From the NCBI RefSeq assembly GCF_018342065.1, contig NZ_JAFDOE010000001.1:930001-994000 (forward strand): a stretch of 64,000 nucleotides of DNA. Reading direction: 5' to 3'. How positions within the stretch are numbered: position 1 is the stretch's first letter; every line of letters begins with the position of its first letter. The notes beneath the pieces are model-generated. The model ran no database searches. It was given only the letters and a program-made list of their open reading frames with translations, and was not told where the DNA came from. The translations under genes and the position numbers were made by a program. Positions 63,391-64,000 of the stretch are shown piece after piece. Source of the stretch: Citrobacter sp. FP75 (GTDB lineage Bacteria; Pseudomonadota; Gammaproteobacteria; Enterobacterales; Enterobacteriaceae).

Positions 63391-64000
63391 ATGGCTATCG
63401 CAGATCTGGATAAACAACCTGATTCTGTTTCTTCCGTGCTGAAAGTTTTTGGCATTCTGCAGGCGCTGGGTGAAGAGCGCGAAATTGGTATTACCGAATT
63501 GTCGCAACGCGTAATGATGTCAAAAAGCACCGTTTATCGCTTTTTACAGACCATGAAAACGCTGGGCTATGTGGCGCAGGAAGGGGAGTCTGAGAAATAT
63601 TCGCTGACCCTGAAATTGTTTGAATTGGGCGCGCGTGCGTTGCAAAACGTGGATTTGATCCGCAGCGCTGATATTCAGATGCGCGAACTGTCGCGTTTGA
63701 CCAAAGAGACGGTACACCTTGGTGCGCTGGACGAAGACAGCATTGTCTACATCCACAAAATCGACTCGATGTACAATTTGCGCATGTATTCTCGCGTAGG
63801 TCGTCGTAATCCGTTATACAGCACGGCGATTGGTAAAGTGCTGCTGGCATGGCGTGACCGTGACGAAGTAAAACAGATTCTTGACGGTGTTGAATATAAG
63901 CGCAGCACCGACCGTACGATCACCAACACTGATGAATTGTTGCTGCTGCTGGATAAAGTGCGTGAGCAAGGTTACGGTGAAGATAACGAAGAGCAGGAAG
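63391..64000 (+). CDS. kdgR: Transcriptional regulator KdgR (IclR family), 3' end outside window
   Basis: First 203 codons of a repressor of pectin and hexuronate catabolism that releases DNA upon binding 2-keto-3-deoxygluconate. N-terminal winged helix (about 15-75, EIGITELSQRVMMSKSTVYRFLQTMKTLGYV), then the IclR effector domain (RMYSRVGRRNPLYSTAIGKVLLA). Close to E. coli KdgR except in the N terminus (MAIADLDKQPD). GAGGTGATAA precedes the ATG. Likely targets inside this window are eda and the GH105 gene at 9987. Confidence 0.95.
   Translation, partial: MAIADLDKQPDSVSSVLKVFGILQALGEEREIGITELSQRVMMSKSTVYRFLQTMKTLGYVAQEGESEKYSLTLKLFELGARALQNVDLIRSADIQMRELSRLTKETVHLGALDEDSIVYIHKIDSMYNLRMYSRVGRRNPLYSTAIGKVLLAWRDRDEVKQILDGVEYKRSTDRTITNTDELLLLLDKVREQGYGEDNEEQE

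Overview
The window is a stretch of chromosome from an enteric gammaproteobacterium (Enterobacteriaceae). Gene order and protein sequence follow the Escherichia coli / Salmonella segment from the chemotaxis operon through argS, aspS, ruvCAB, znuABC, zwf-edd-eda, ptrB, proQ-prc and htpX to kdgR. Three traits point to Citrobacter or a close relative rather than to E. coli: there is no tap between tar and cheR, no torYZ between cutC and cmoB, and there are a GH105 hydrolase gene and an extra PBP2-type transpeptidase gene between flhE and argS, a layout I recall from Salmonella. The genus is an inference from gene content and memory of homologues; no database search was possible.

Layout. 1-9.7 kb: a partial dicarboxylate/amino-acid symporter gene (leftward), then tar with its own FliA (sigma-28) promoter, cheR-cheB-cheY-cheZ, and the flagellar export genes flhB-flhA-flhE. 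9.7-13.1 kb: the GH105 gene behind a KdgR-like palindrome and, convergent and overlapping it, the PBP2 paralogue. 13.2-26.3 kb: argS, yecM, cutC (with the sigma-E sRNA MicL in and after its 3' end), the cmoAB tRNA-modification pair, yecN/yecE/yecD, aspS-nudB-yebC-ruvC, yebB, and a small AT-rich insert with two unknown membrane-protein genes. 26.4-33.1 kb: ruvAB behind a LexA box, the zinc importer genes znuBC/znuA around a Zur box, mepM and lpxM. 33.2-41.5 kb: a sugar-acid and hexose-phosphate block (pykA, hexR, zwf, edd, eda) with recognisable HexR and GntR operators, then purT with a PurR box. 41.5-48.7 kb: SOS gene yebG, yebF, yebE, ptrB, exoX-yobB, holE and the copper-related yobA-yebZ-yebY cluster. 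48.7-51.2 kb: the antisense sRNA pair SdsR/RyeA, then an AT-rich foreign-looking gene (426 aa, possible PIN-like nuclease) placed before pphA. 51.2-64 kb: yebW, yebV, rsmF, the letAB lipid-transport operon, msrC, proQ-prc, htpX, yebQ and the 5' part of kdgR.

Most of the window is conserved housekeeping DNA. The accessory parts are the symporter next to tar, the GH105/PBP2-paralogue pair, the ruvC-ruvA insert, and the single-gene insert behind SdsR. The last is the best candidate for something undescribed: a lone, AT-rich gene whose protein has acidic residues spaced in a way that recalls PIN-domain nucleases. A regulatory theme also links distant parts: kdgR at the right end encodes the regulator of pectin/hexuronate catabolism, eda and edd are in the middle, and a KdgR-like site precedes the GH105 (unsaturated rhamnogalacturonyl hydrolase-type) gene at the left. 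I saw no rRNA, tRNA, CRISPR array, transposase gene or prophage.
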